This document shows, piece by piece, positions 29,916 to 41,368 of a DNA stretch of 64,000 nucleotides. The notes below the pieces were generated by a model. It was not told the origin of the DNA and searched no databases. It saw only the letters and a program-made list of their open reading frames with translations. Positions within the stretch are counted from its first letter, which is position 1. Each line of letters opens with the position of its first letter. The position numbers and the translations under genes are program-made. The DNA comes from Limnoperna fortunei (lineage: Eukaryota > Mollusca > Bivalvia > Mytilida > Modiolidae): contig OX104124.1 of NCBI GenBank assembly GCA_944474755.1, positions 29,052,452 to 29,116,451 on the forward strand, in the 5' to 3' direction.

Positions 29916-31309
29916 GTAATTTGTATCATTCGAAACCCATAAGAGAAAAACGTTATCTCATGCTACCCGATTTAAGTGAAAAAATAAAAGACGTTTTGGC
30001 TCCAACAAACTTGATGGGCAAAAGTAGCACAATTTGACATTGAGATCAGGTTATAATATGTGTCAAGATGATTCAAATAGTCTTCTAGAACCAGAAACGT
30101 ATTGGGTAATGTCATTGTAATCCATCTGGGGAAGTTTGTTTAAAAAAGCTGTGAGTGTTTGTCTGTTTGTTTTATTTTATAGTTTACGCCACTTTGAAAG
30201 CATTTAACTTTTCAGCTATATTACTCATGACGTCCAGCTCTTTTGGGCGAAAGAAGCTTTATTTCCCGGAGAGACTATATTATGACCAGTAGCGCATGGC
30301 TAACTTTCAAGACTGCCAGTTGGTCACTTATTAATGCCAGCAATCATTATTAATTGGATTCAAAATGTCAATTCTCTATAGACAGTCAACTGGTCTGAGA
30401 AGTCTTTGACCATTAATACATGTAATTTAACAACTAAGCATAGTGTCTGACGTTAAGACATAATATATTATGGAGAAGAACATCATTGGCTACCCCGACT
30501 TCATTCCCAATAAGCTGAACGCCATGATATAGCTGAAACATTGTTAAAACTGGCGTAAAAAAGTAACACCGACAGCTATAGTTCCGCTATATTCAGAAAG
30601 AAAAGTAAATAATGGCCAATAAACCGGCAAGTAAGAAGAGTATCATAAACAGGGCCTAATCATAAAAGCTTCGTCGAAAGAAAGACATCTTTCAACATAA
30701 ATCCGATAAATTCAGTTAACCACTATACAAACCACTGACTAATATAAAATAGTCCACTGCCCCAACACAGCCAAGTCGTTATAAATAATCGTACATTATA
30801 GCGACACATTTCTTATACTGATCATACAAGCATTACATGCAAGAAATATAAAACAAAAGTAAATTATTCACAAACAACTATCTTATTATCTAATGGGTAA
30901 GCAACAAGATGTCATATTACCAACTTCCGTGTCTAATTAGGAGCAATCGAAATCTTTTACATATTTCTTTATCACCAATGTGGCCATTATATGAGACATA
31001 ATAAATCCTCTAAGTTCGTACAATAAAGAACTTCTGCTCATCGAGGACGATCCATTCAATGGTGATTCCTTGTCTTCTTTTGACTGTTCAAGTTGTTATG
31101 AAGTACTATAGAAAACGAAAATTTTAAGTTAAGCACCAAAGAAAGCATGTGAGCTTGATGCTATTCCGAAGCATATTAAAAAAATAATACGGATACTCTA
31201 GTTCCATTTATTTGCTATATTATGAACACATCACTCAAGCACGCCGAAAAGGCTTCAGCAAGACAGTTCCTAAAAAAATCGGAACTAGCACAAGGAGGTC
31301 CTAGAACAT
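29916..31309. other. Intergenic sequence with a SINE 3' fragment
   Basis: AACGCCATGATATAGCTGAA then ACATTGTTAAAACTGGCGTA at about 30517-30557 is the 3' end of the tRNA-derived SINE, with GGCTACCCCGACTTC upstream as a degraded body. No gene seen. Confidence 0.5.
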
Positions 31310-31817
31310 AACATACATGTTTGTTTATTTCTAAAGTCAAGGAATAAGTTGTGACAACGCGTCTAGATCAACATCTCGATGACATGCTTCGAGATCTTGT
31401 ACTGTCAGCATACCAACCTCGCCACTCAACTGAGACAGCGTTACTCCGAGTAGACTATGACGTCATGGAAGCCGTCGATAGACACTCATGTAAGTAGTGT
31501 TAGTATTACTCGATCTTTCATCGGCATTCGATGTTATCGATCACAATGTATTTCTTGAACGCCTAGGAATAGTTCGTTACATTGGATACGTTCATATCTT
31601 GCTAACAGACACTAACGAGTAGTTAAAGGAGCTTACATGTCGGACCTTGTCATCTGCAATTCGGGCTTACGCAGCGATCCGTTCTGGCAAATTGTATTGC
31701 CTTTTTTTTGCGACCAATTGGTTATATAGGACACTGTATCATTATTATGATGACGACTCAAAAGTGTACATGGTAATAAAACCGCGTGTCGACTGGAACA
31801 ACTATTTCGATAGACTT

Positions 31818-31880
31818 GATTGATTGATTGATTTATGTTTAACGTCCAGCAAGCAATATTTCTGCTATATTCAGGACGTC
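31818..31880 (-). repeat. 5'-truncated copy of the CAAT-tail retroposon with target-site duplication
   Basis: On the minus strand it reads GACGTCCTGAATATAGCAGA, ATTGCTTGCTGGACGTTAAAC, then an AATCAATCAATCA tail, the last ~60 bases of the family at 6138, 12700 and 14375. TCGATAGACTT (31807-31817) and TCGAGAGACTT (31881-31891) flank it and match at 10 of 11 bases. Truncation at the 5' end plus a tail and target duplication is the signature of target-primed reverse transcription. Confidence 0.75.
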
Positions 31881-32082
31881 TCGAGAGACTTGAAAGGTTG
31901 GAGTTAAATCAGCGCTTTGATGTCACAAAATCTTCTTAAGCTGAATCTGGGCACAATAAAATCGATAATGTTTACGTCAAAACATCAAGCAAATTCCGAC
32001 TTTGCAGCTTAAAGTAGGCGATAGTGTCATAAACAGTTCTACCTCAGTTCTTAGCCTTGATGTTCAATTCGATAAGGGACAG

Positions 32083-32298
32083 ACCATTTAACTTGAAGAG
32101 GGGCCTTGGTTTTTTGTTTTGGTTAGAAATATTTATTTTTTGAAGACAGAATTTTTTTTCATTATAAGCATTATTTTATATAGCAGAAATCCTACTTCAG
32201 AATATTTTTTTCTTATCCTCTGCGTCCAAAATATTTTTTTCATCAAAAATCATTTTCAAAATATTTTTTAGGAAAAAACCAAGGGCAAGTTAAATGGT
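32083..32298. mobile_element. MITE-like element inside the LINE
   Basis: Ends ACCATTTAACTT (left) and AAGTTAAATGGT (right) are perfect 12-base inverted repeats. A second pair, CCTTGGTTTTTT and AAAAAACCAAGGG, sits just inside them. The interior is T-rich with no coding capacity. LINE-derived sequence resumes on the right. Confidence 0.7.
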
Positions 32299-33022
32299 AC
32301 GTCACTCGTAAAGTCATGTAACTATCATCTCTATGTTATATTGGGCGATTTCGACGTTTCATTTCTACAGTTGCTGACAAAAAAAAATTCTTTAGTAACT
32401 TCTAGATTTGACTACGGAAACAGTCTACTTTATCAACAAGTGTTTTTGGACAGGCATCAATGAGTTCAGAACATTGCTGCCCGTTTTGATCGATAACCAA
32501 AAGGTTTGATCACAAAACACATGTACTAGCTGAACTGCACTGGTTGCCAGTTGAATTTATCCAAAGTTTTAAATTGCACCTAAATATCTACAAGAACTGA
32601 TTACCCTCAGGGAAAAAGCCCGTACGTTACGTTCAGAGGGAATCCTTAAAATAGAAATACAAAGGGAGCGTACCAAAACGTACTGCAAAAGGCAGTTTAA
32701 CTATTCTTCTGATAGTCTTTGGCATTGTCTACCGTTTGACATTCGGCATCCCGGCATCCAAAAATTCTTAAATGTCTCAAGAAACAATTAAAGACATATT
32801 TCTACAGACTTGCATTTTCGTAGTGTATTTATGCTGAGGGATATATATGTGACTTCTACTATATATATGTGGTCAAATTTTAATTTTCCTTTAGCTGTTC
32901 TTATTTTTTAGAATTTTAATATATTTGCAGTTATAAGAACAAGTTTAGTTTATGTTTCATCTTTTGTTATTATGTTAAACACCTTAGAATGGTTCAAGTA
33001 TTTTATAGGGCTCTATATTTAT

Positions 33023-33027
33023 ATTTA

Positions 33028-33077
<50 letters not shown>
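33023..33077 (+). repeat. (TAT)n microsatellite
   Basis: About 16 TAT/ATT trinucleotide units, preceded by TATTTATATTTATA. Confidence 0.95.
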
Positions 33078-35510
33078 TGTAATAATCAATCTAACTTTTA
33101 ATTATTCCAACAGTTAAAGTATATTTGAGACATATAAAAAAATCCAAACAAATTAAACATACTACAGTTTCCATATGATTTGCTGGTAACTAATAACGTC
33201 TATGTTTAGCTCTACATTTTTCACAAACAGTTATTGAGCTCATATTTTGTGTAGATAACGAGACAGTTCAATACATATTGTATGATTTTTTCGATTGCTC
33301 TTGTTTGCTTAAACCTGTTTACCCATTGTAAATAATTGTCGATGATGGTCTAATGTGTTCATTTGTTAAAACGAACCCTTTAGGGGGTATATTAGATATG
33401 GCATAAGGTTGAGCACATCCTGTTTCGCTAGTAAATTTTTTTGTATTTTTACATTCTTCACAAGCAATCATTACTCAAACAAATAGACATAGCTATAGAT
33501 GTCAATAAAACGTCATCCAGTGTTCTCACCTGGTGCATTAGCCTACACTATTACAAGCGGAATACCTAATGTAAAGGAACATAGTAAGAACTGCATTCAA
33601 TATGATTTACACTGATGATTATGTAGTACATGCACGTAAATCGACATCAAAAGCTCATTAAAACGGTTCTGCTAAGGCCATAAACAAAAACAAAATGCAA
33701 CAAAAAAAAAGATAAATAGCGAGAACAACTTTCCTGACTTATACCTCTACTTCAAACTGCAATTAATTTGTGAGATAAATTTTGTATTTAGCATTGCAAT
33801 GATATACATGAGTATGAACGGTTTTATGTTAACTGCAACGATAACGTTTTCTTCACCTATAGAGTAACATTACAAATAAAAAGCTCCGCATTGAAAATTG
33901 ACTATTTATGCCTATTATCATAGCTGACATATGTTACAGTACCCATTTTAAACATTTCGCACATTAACGGAATTGTTTATTTAAGGAAATCATCTTCTGT
34001 TCGAAACGAATGACGTCATCCAAAGGCGAAGGTAACGGAATTAACTTTGTCAACAGCGCAATATTTTTCATTTACACAAGCTTCACTTTCAAATATAACC
34101 CCAGTTCACCGTCAGTCTTCTACCCAATTTGATTGGTTGTTTCAATCGCCATATTTCAGGTAACTTTTAGCGCGTTTCGTTCCCTGTTAGAAAACAACCT
34201 AAAGCATCTACTTTTTCAGCTTTCGAGATAAATTGACCATTTCCGGTTGAGTTATTATTTTCGCTAACGATACAAAACTCAATAAACGCTTTCTTTTCAT
34301 CAACTGTTTTTGGTTTGAATTAGATGTTATAGTGCTTTATATCGGAATTGCGTCAGTTACAGTTAAAACTTGCGTAATTTTGAGGTATTCCGTATGTTGC
34401 AAAACCGGTTAAAAATTGAACCAGTGCTGGTGACAGAGCTGTGTATATTTGACCAGGAGGTTCCCTTACGTCGCTGGGAACAAACTTGGTATTTTCAGAA
34501 AACAAGAGGGTAATGTTTAACTGATGTGTTATAAAGATAAAAATTATATGAGTCATTGGATGACATGCACTATTTTGGGACTAAACTTGAGAGTAAAAGT
34601 AGATCTTTTTCAACTTGTTGACTCCCGGTTGGTCCTTAAATTTTGAGAGAATACTTCGGAGTTACATGTTGTTATGTTACAGGAATATTTCTTTATTTGA
34701 AACAAAGGTGAAATGTTCAGAAAATTTCAAAACTCAACTAATTTTATATAGTCGAAGAGGTAATAAACAATGGTGGTCCTACCCCTACATGTAAATAACA
34801 GTTTAAAATACGAGGAAAACAATTCTGGCAGTTTACTTCAATTTCCAACAATAAGTAATTTATAAGCTATATTAAGTAGTAACCATAATTTTTGGCATTG
34901 TAATACAACTGCAACTGATGGACATTCCAAAATGTAATGTTATTCTTCACCTATAACATATTGACACATATGAAGTTCATTACTGAAAAATAAGTAGAAG
35001 ATAGAGTTTGGAATCTGAAAGTCTATTAAACAACGGTGTTAAACTTTACAATTTGTAAAGAACCAGAACGACCTTTAAATTTCACACATACAGTATCCAG
35101 ATAAGAGTTCTCAAGTTTCAAAATAGAACCAAATAGAATAATGCAACATTTCACACATTTTCCGAATACACATCTTGGCATTTTTCGTTGAGGAAACACA
35201 TCTGCTCGTAAAAACGAATGACGTTATTAAAAGACGCAGTTAATGGAAAATTTGTAAGTCAGTCAACGAATAAATAGCTACGTCTTGTTGACTTCGGTAC
35301 TTAATGTCAACTTCACTAATCTGCATATTTCAACTAAAAAACAAACAAACAAAAAACGAACAAACGAACAAGTAAAGAAAGCAAATCTTTAAAGTTTATA
35401 CACATTGACGAACTTATATGAAAAAAATGCTTTCTTCAGATAAATTTAGTTTCAATGAAAAGCATTCATGGTTGGAAATTGTATACTGAGAAATTCATTT
35501 TCATCATTAT
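33078..35510. other. AT-rich intergenic sequence with a diverged long duplication
   Basis: Segments near 33960-34330 and 35150-35450 appear to be diverged copies. Both hold TTTCxCACATT, then a T-rich part, (G/A)AACGAATGACGT(C/T)AT(C/T), a purine-rich AAGGCG/AAGACGC, GGAA(T/A), and later AACTT(C)A then GCTTTCTT. No gene was recognised. Confidence 0.4.
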
Positions 35511-35512
35511 TG

Positions 35513-35943
35513 TATGTTCAAGTTCAATGTAGGCAGGTCATAGTGTATGTTCAAGTTCAATGTAGACAGGTCATAGTGTATGTTCAAGTTCAATGAAGGC
35601 AGGCCATATTGTATGTTCTTGTTCAATGTAGGCAGATCATTATTGTATGTTCAAGTTCAATGTAGACAGGTCATATTGTATGTTCTTGTTCAATGTAGGC
35701 GGGTCATATTGAATGTTCAAGTTAAATGTAGGCAGGTCATATTGTATGTTCAAGTTCAATGTAGGGCAGGTCATATTGTATGTTCTTGTTCAATGTAGAC
35801 AGGTCATATTGTATGTTCAAGTTCAATGTAGGCAGGTCATATTGTATGTTCTTGTTCAATGTAGACAGGTCATATTGTATGTTCAAGTTCAATGTAGGTA
35901 GGTAATATTGTATGTTCCAGTTCAATGTAGGCAGGTCATATTA
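35513..35943 (+). repeat. 33-bp minisatellite, block 1
   Basis: About 13 units of a 33-bp repeat with core TGTATGTTCAAGTTCAATGT followed by AG(G/A)CAGGTCATAT. Units alternate between TTCAAGTTC and TTCTTGTTC forms. The period is a multiple of three and the unit lacks stops in several frames, so long frames appear on both strands; they are artefacts. Confidence 0.95.
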
Positions 35944-35944
35944 A

Positions 35945-36567
35945 AGTTTAAACCAGGCTTAAAGATCTTAAACAACGCTGCTTTTAAAAAAACGGAAAGA
36001 GACGATATAAATATCTGTAATTAGTGATGAAAAAACTTACTTCGTCATCAATGACTTTAAATCTAAAACTAAATATACTAAATTCCAAATCTGTCACATG
36101 TTACATTTTCTGATTGACAACATATTCGTCATGTTTGGAGGACATGTTTATCAACAGACTGTTGGTATTCCAATGGGTACTAATTGTGCTCGCCGACCTG
36201 TTTTAACATTCCGCTATATTGATGATGCGAAATGTGGTGATTATTTATATTAAATTTACCCTAGCAAGCTTGATATTAAAGACACCACCAAGGAAAACTA
36301 CAAACTAGACTATACGACGTGATGACTTCAACTTTCCAATTGTCAACTTCCCGTTCATCGACATCAACATTCCAGCAGCTCCAGCGTATCGTGTGTACAT
36401 TTAACAAGTTATACGTTATTCTAGATCCTGCGATCGGTATTACGATTTTCTAGACCGATCACTGCTGTCAACTGCTAAACTACTCAAACAAGCGTTGTCT
36501 ATATCCGGATTTGTAACTGCCCCTTGGCTTTGGCTAATGTTGTTCGGTCAGATTTATTTGCTATTTT
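35945..36567 (+). pseudogene. Reverse-transcriptase retroelement fragment, copy 2, inside the minisatellite
   Basis: It is collinear with 15550-16600: AACCAGGCTTAAAGATCTTA, GAGACGATATAAATA, a TTTTCTGATTGACAACATAT block (FLIDNI), CAACAGACTGTTGGTATTCC then AATGGGTACTAATTGTGCTC (VGIPMGTNCA), and a kept catalytic TFRYIDD at 36208-36228, which copy 1 lacks. Deletions remove the sequence on both sides of YIDD and most of the 3' region before GTAACTGCCCCTTGGCTTTGG. Minisatellite units adjoin both edges, so it inserted into, or was captured by, the array. Confidence 0.75.
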
Positions 36568-37026
36568 CTAAGTTCAATGTAGTCAGGTCATATTTTATGT
36601 TCTAGCCCAATGTAGGCCGGTCTTGTTGTATGTAAAAAATCAATGAAGGTAGGTCATATTGTATTTCATTGTTCAATGTAGGAAAGTCATATTGTATGTA
36701 TAAGTTCAATGAAGGCAGGTCATATTGTATGTTCAAGTTCAATGTAGACAGGCCATATTGTATGTACAAGTTCAATGTAGGCAGGTCTTATTGTATGTTC
36801 AAGTTCAATCTAGGCAGGTCATATTGTATGTACAAGTTCAATGTAGGCAGGTCATGTTGTATGTACAAGTTCAATGTAGGCAGGTCATATTGTATGTTCT
36901 TGTTCAATGTAGGCAGGTCATGTTGTATGTACAAGTTCAATGTAGGCAGGTCATATTGTATGTACAAGTTCAATGTAGGCAGGTCATGTTGTATGTACAA
37001 GTTCAATGTAGGCAGGTCATATTGTA
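36568..37026 (+). repeat. 33-bp minisatellite, block 2
   Basis: About 14 units of the same 33-bp repeat, mostly in the TGTATGTACAAGTTCAATGT form. This is the most homogeneous of the three blocks, suggesting the most recent amplification. The frames at 36669-37070 are artefacts. Confidence 0.95.
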
Positions 37027-37099
37027 TTTTATTTCATATCTGTAAAATTATGTTTGTTTCAATTGGATAAAACAATGTCAGCTGGTATTAATTAATCTG

Positions 37100-37185
37100 C
37101 AGTAATTTGACATGAGGGCATTATCACGCCGTAATAACACCCGCTGGAGTTATCACGTCGTGGTAATGCCCTCTCCAGTAACAAG
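37100..37185. repeat. Small foldback (inverted repeat)
   Basis: GAGGGCATTATCACGCCGTA is paired with a diverged reverse complement, TTATCACGTCGTGGTAATGCCCTC at about 37150-37173, around ACACCCGCTGGAG. It shares the GGGCATTATCA motif with the larger foldback at 37400. Confidence 0.6.
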
Positions 37186-37399
37186 CAACATCAAACTGTT
37201 TATTTTTAATTTATAAAATAATATATGTAGATGTACAACCTAAAAAATTCAAAAAGTTAAGAAAACTAACTGTATGCCTAAAAATGTAAAAAATTATGAT
37301 ACATCATGAGGCCACCATACAAATCATACAGCAAGGCGCTACAAATAAATAATACAATCTTAAACACATGGATTCTTAATTCTTCAATAAATTAAAAAT

Positions 37400-37567
37400 A
37401 ATAGTTGCTTATATAGCAGGCATTGTCATGATACTTGACAGTGGTATTGCCTTTAACACTGATAATGACCTCGTCTTTGGCTCGGGCATTATCAATGTTT
37501 CAGGCAATACCACTCTCCCTTGTGTAGTCAAGACATCACGACAATGCCCTCTATATAAGCAACTATT
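37400..37567. repeat. 168-bp imperfect palindrome (foldback element)
   Basis: The outer arms AATAGTTGCTTATATAG and CTATATAAGCAACTATT are perfect reverse complements. Inner paired blocks are GGCATTGTCATGAT/ATCACGACAATGCC, AGTGGTATTGCCT/AGGCAATACCACT and GATAATG(A/C)CC/GGGCATTATC. The 70-codon frames on each strand are palindrome artefacts. Confidence 0.8.
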
Positions 37568-37574
37568 GTATAAT

Positions 37575-38522
37575 TCTTGTTCAATAAAGGCGGGCCATAG
37601 TGTATGTTCCAGCAAGTTCAATGTAGGCCGGTCATATTTTATGTTCTAGCTCAATGTATGCCGGTCTTATTGTATGTACTAGATCAATGTATATGCAGTA
37701 AAATATTGACAGGTCATATTGTATGTTCTAGTTCAAGGTAAGCATGGCATATTTTATATTCTAGTTTAATGTAAGCAACTAATATACCGGATTGTGTTAT
37801 AATTCAATTTAGACAGGCATGTCTAGTTCAAGTTGAATATAGCAGGTCATATTGTTTGTTATAGTTCAGAGTAGGCGGGTCATATTTGTTTTTTTTCCAG
37901 TTCAATGTCAGCGGGTCATATTTTTTTTTTTCCAGTTCAATGTCAGCGGGTCATATTATATGTTCTAGTTCAGTGTAGGCAGATCATATTGTTGTTCTTG
38001 TTCAGTGTAGGCAGGTCATATTTGTTTTTTTCCAGTTCAATGTCAGCAGGCCATATTGTATGTTCTAGTTCAGATTTGGCTTGTCATTTTTGTTTTTTGC
38101 AATTCAATGTAGGCATATCATATTGTTGTTCTAGTTCAGTGTAGGCAGGTCATATTTGTTTTTTTTCCAGTTCAATGTTGACAGGTCATATTGTATGTTC
38201 TAGTTCAGTGTAGGTGGGTCATTTCTTTGCAGTTCAATGTAGGCAGATCGTATTGTTTGTTCTAAATCAGTGAAGGCAGGTCATATTATTTTTTTTCCAG
38301 TTCAATAAAAGCAGATCATATTGAATATTCTTGTTCAATGTAGACAGGTCATATTGTACGGTCCAGTTTTATGAAGGCAGGTCATATTGTATGTTCTTGT
38401 TCAATGTAGGCAGGTCATATCGTATGTTCTTGTTCAATGTAGGAAGGTCAATATTGTATGTTCTTGTTCAATGTAGGCAGCTCATATTGTATGTCAAAGT
38501 TCAATGTAGGCAGGTCATATTA
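37575..38522 (+). repeat. 33-bp minisatellite, block 3 (diverged)
   Basis: About 27 diverged units of the 33-bp repeat, with variants CAGTTCAATGTCAGC and TTCTAGTTCAGTGTAGG and T-run expansions (GTTTTTTTTCC). This is the oldest-looking block. A relic near 39552-39600 shows the array once reached further right. Confidence 0.9.
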
Positions 38523-38523
38523 G

Positions 38524-38706
38524 ACAATTAATGACTTTGATATTGCTAGGTGAATATTATACAATTAATAACGTTGATATAGGTCGCTATCGGGATTTAT
38601 CAGCCAGAGAAAATTTAATATTCACCGAACCGCTAGGCGAGTTGAATATACATTTTTGAGGGCGGATAAATCTTGACAGCGACCGTTGATCAAAGTCATT
38701 AATTGT
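38524..38706. repeat. Foldback element adjoining the minisatellite
   Basis: ACAATTAATAACGTTGAT at 38561 and CGTTGATCAAAGTCATTAAT then TGT at 38684-38706 are arms of an imperfect palindrome. Inner pairs are AGGTCGCTATC/GACAGCGACC and GGGATTTATC/GATAAATCTT, with CGAACCGCTAGGCG at the centre. An extra copy of the outer arm, ACAATTAATGACTTTGAT, sits at 38524-38541. Confidence 0.75.
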
Positions 38707-38841
38707 TTTATTACATGGATAGACCCACCTTCTCCAGAGAATGCCTTTTCTACTGGAGCATCTACTTACATTTTGTAATTTTTATAATGCTAGTTACCCT
38801 TAATATTATATTTTTTAGTTTAGTTTGATATCAATTTGTTG

Positions 38842-39550
38842 ATAATCCTGAAATTCCAGTTTCAAATATTGAGAAAATAAATGAATCAATATATCGCAGT
38901 GCCGATGTTTTTTCCAATTTGTTGTTGAAACGCACGATGTATGCGTAGCAGAGGTCAATGAATAACAATAAATTAATACAATCGATTTGATTGGACGAAT
39001 AAATTTATTATGACTGCTATTCTGATTGGCTAAAACATAAAACCAGGCCGATATCGGATTCCGCTTGACTACTAAGCAGCGGAATCGTGCAGCGTACAAA
39101 CATTTTAGGTAATTTTATAACTGTTGCGATTTATCGTGACCCGAAAGTTGGTTTTAGACCAATCAAAAAGGCTCAAAATTCCATTCATGTAATAAACATT
39201 TTTGCTTATAATCCTGAAATTCCAGTTTCATAACATTTCAAATATTAAAAGTATAAATAAATCAATATCATTTTATTCTTATATTTTTATAACAGTTTAT
39301 TTGTTTTATGATTACAGATGATTTAACGACCGCTAAAATTGAAATTTACAGTTGTGTTGGAACAGACATAAAAACAGGTTTGAACTGGTCAAAACCAGGT
39401 CAATATTGGATTCCGCTTGACTACTGTGCAGCGGAATCATGCAGTAAACAAAAGTTTCCAATGAAATTTTATTACTGTTGGGATTGATCGTGACCCGAAA
39501 GTTGTTTTTGACCAATAAAAACACGCAAAATTCTATTGATATAATAATGC
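38842..39550 (+). repeat. Tandem duplication, two ~350-bp units
   Basis: Unit 1 (38842-39207) and unit 2 (39208-39550) share ATAATCCTGAAATTCCAGTT, AATATTGGATTCCGCTTGAC-like sequence with GCAGCGGAATC, TTATCGTGACCCGAAAGTTG and ACCAAT(C/A)AAAA. The TTCCGCT...AGCGGAA part can itself form a short hairpin. Confidence 0.8.
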
Positions 39551-40430
39551 CTGTTAAAGTTCAATGTAGGCAGGCCATGTTGCACGTTAAAGATCAATGT
39601 ATTTGCCTACCCAGCAAACAATTTTACGTCGTAGAAACGTCGTTAAAATGTATGTTTTTGGTTGCAGTAACGTTACTATATAACGTTATTTGTACGAAAA
39701 AATGGATGGTTTTCTTAACGTCGCCTTAACGTTTTTTTGCAACCATTTTACGACGTTTAACAGACATTCACCAAACGTTACGAAAAAATCGTGACGTACA
39801 CCCGACATTTAGACTACGTATGATTTTGACGGAGATGTTCTGTAAACGTTGTCACAACATTAAAAATAATACATAACACGTTCAACAGACGTTTGCCTAA
39901 CGTTGAATTGAAACAAGCAATTGTTGCATATATGAAAAAATGTCTTCCTGAACATCACTGTTCCGTTTTTTCCTCGAAAGAAATGTGGTCATAACAGCAG
40001 CATCGTATTTATTAACCACAAAAATACATCTCTGATAGCCAACGTAAAACAAATGCAAGAGATACCAAATGGTGAACATTTCAAGAATTTAAGGTATAAT
40101 TAAAATAGAAAATAAATTAGTTTCCTATTTTTTATTGTTTAAATATTACAAGACAAAACAGTTAATTAAGCCTCTGACACACAGGTGTACAAGAGGACAC
40201 ACAGAAAATATAAACAGTAGTTGGTTTAAGACATTGATACATACAGACACAAATACAGCTTCACCTTAATTAAAACACACAAAGTCAATACATATTTAAA
40301 CATTAGTTCAACAATTACTCACAGTCAATACACAAAGGAAATAAATAACAATAAGTGTTGTAGAGAGAGCATAAAATGCAAAAGCAGTTCATTCACAACA
40401 CAGATCTATATAACATCGGATCTTAGGATT

Positions 40431-40513
40431 TTGTAATATACAATCAATTTATATAAGTTTTTGCAGAGTTCTGCAATACAGTTGCAACTGGTTGCGGTCT
40501 GGATTCTGGCGCC

Positions 40514-40554
<41 letters not shown>

Positions 40555-40702
40555 AATGTCTTGCATCTTCCCATATTTTTCATAAATATTAAAGCAATAT
40601 AATTTCTTTATCTGATAGATTGTAATATACAATCAATTTATATAAGTTTTTGCAGAGTTCTGCAATACAGTTGCAACTGGTTGCGGTCTGGATTCTGGCG
40701 CC

Positions 40703-40767
<65 letters not shown>

Positions 40768-40832
40768 AATGTCTTGCATCTTCCCATATTTTTCATAAAT
40801 ATTAAAGCAATATAATTTCTTTATCTGATAGA
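40431..40832 (+). repeat. Tandem duplication containing (TAAA)n of two lengths
   Basis: Unit 1 (40431-40619) and unit 2 (40620-40832) are nearly identical: TTGTAATATACAATCAATTT, GCAACTGGTTGCGGTCTGGA, TCTGGCGCCTAAAAATAAAT, and CTTGCATCTTCCCATATTTT. The main difference is the internal TAAA tract, about 39 bases in unit 1 and about 65 in unit 2. Confidence 0.92.
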
Positions 40833-41031
40833 CTCTTTTTAACCATCTATTACATTCTTATTTTTTTATTGAGTACATTAAACATTCTTTATACGACACG
40901 GTAGCAGTGGTCAAGTTTGAAGTGTATGTAAGCTCTACACAAATTGTTTAAATATACTGTAATTTTATGAATTTGGTCCCAGGATTAAAGTTTGTATATC
41001 AGTTTGTCTCTGTACGCTAATATTTTGAAAC

Positions 41032-41265
41032 GAGGGTGTCGGTGGCCGCGTGGTTATGGTACACAATGTAGTTAGTCTTCTATTGACCACGTGTCTGTTA
41101 ACTCTGCGGTTGCGGGATCGCGCTTTACGACGGGCTGGGTGTGCTCGAATACAAAACTTAATTGACAAGGATTGAGGGTTGTTCGGGATTTTTACCGGGT
41201 ATTCCTCCCGCAAAAAACCTAGACGTCACGATACAGCTGAAAAATTGCTGAAAGTTGCGTCCACA
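41032..41265 (+). repeat. tRNA-derived SINE, copy 2 (inside the ACGTT element)
   Basis: GTCGGTGGCCGCGTGGTTAT (box A region), TCTATTGACCACGTGTCTGT, GGTTGCGGGATCGCG (box B region), GTGTGCTCGAATACAAAACT, TTAATTGACAAGGATTG, TATTCCTCCC and the 3' ACAGCTGAAAAATTGCTGAA. Confidence 0.75.
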
Positions 41266-41368
41266 ATTTTAATAAAAACTAACATAAATCTGAAAAAGTT
41301 TTGAGACAATCTATGTTCTGAATACAGTATTATTTGGTTTTCCATAAGTTTGCAATTATAAAACTTAC

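Larger units (their letters stand above)
31310..32840 (+). pseudogene. CR1/Jockey-like LINE RT remnant with nested insertions
   Basis: Segments in order match one non-LTR RT: LVLSAYQPRHSTETALLRVD near 31400, the SFIGIRCYRSQ piece (frame-shifted form of the AFDTIDH block) near 31520, SYLANRH near 31595, NLLKLNLGTIK and FTSKHQANS near 31925-32000, VGDSVINSS-type sequence near 32010, QNIAARFDR near 32470, then CTGGTTGCCAG (LHWLPV) near 32543, and a degraded C-terminus to about 32840. Stops and frameshifts are frequent, so it is dead. Two smaller elements have landed inside it (31818-31880 and 32083-32298), which dates it as older than both. Confidence 0.7.

Noticed and set aside
35580..37070. 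Open frames with MFKFNVGRSYCM or YVQVQCRQVIL repeats on both strands
   Set aside because: Artefacts of the 33-bp minisatellite, whose period is a multiple of three and which lacks stops in several frames.
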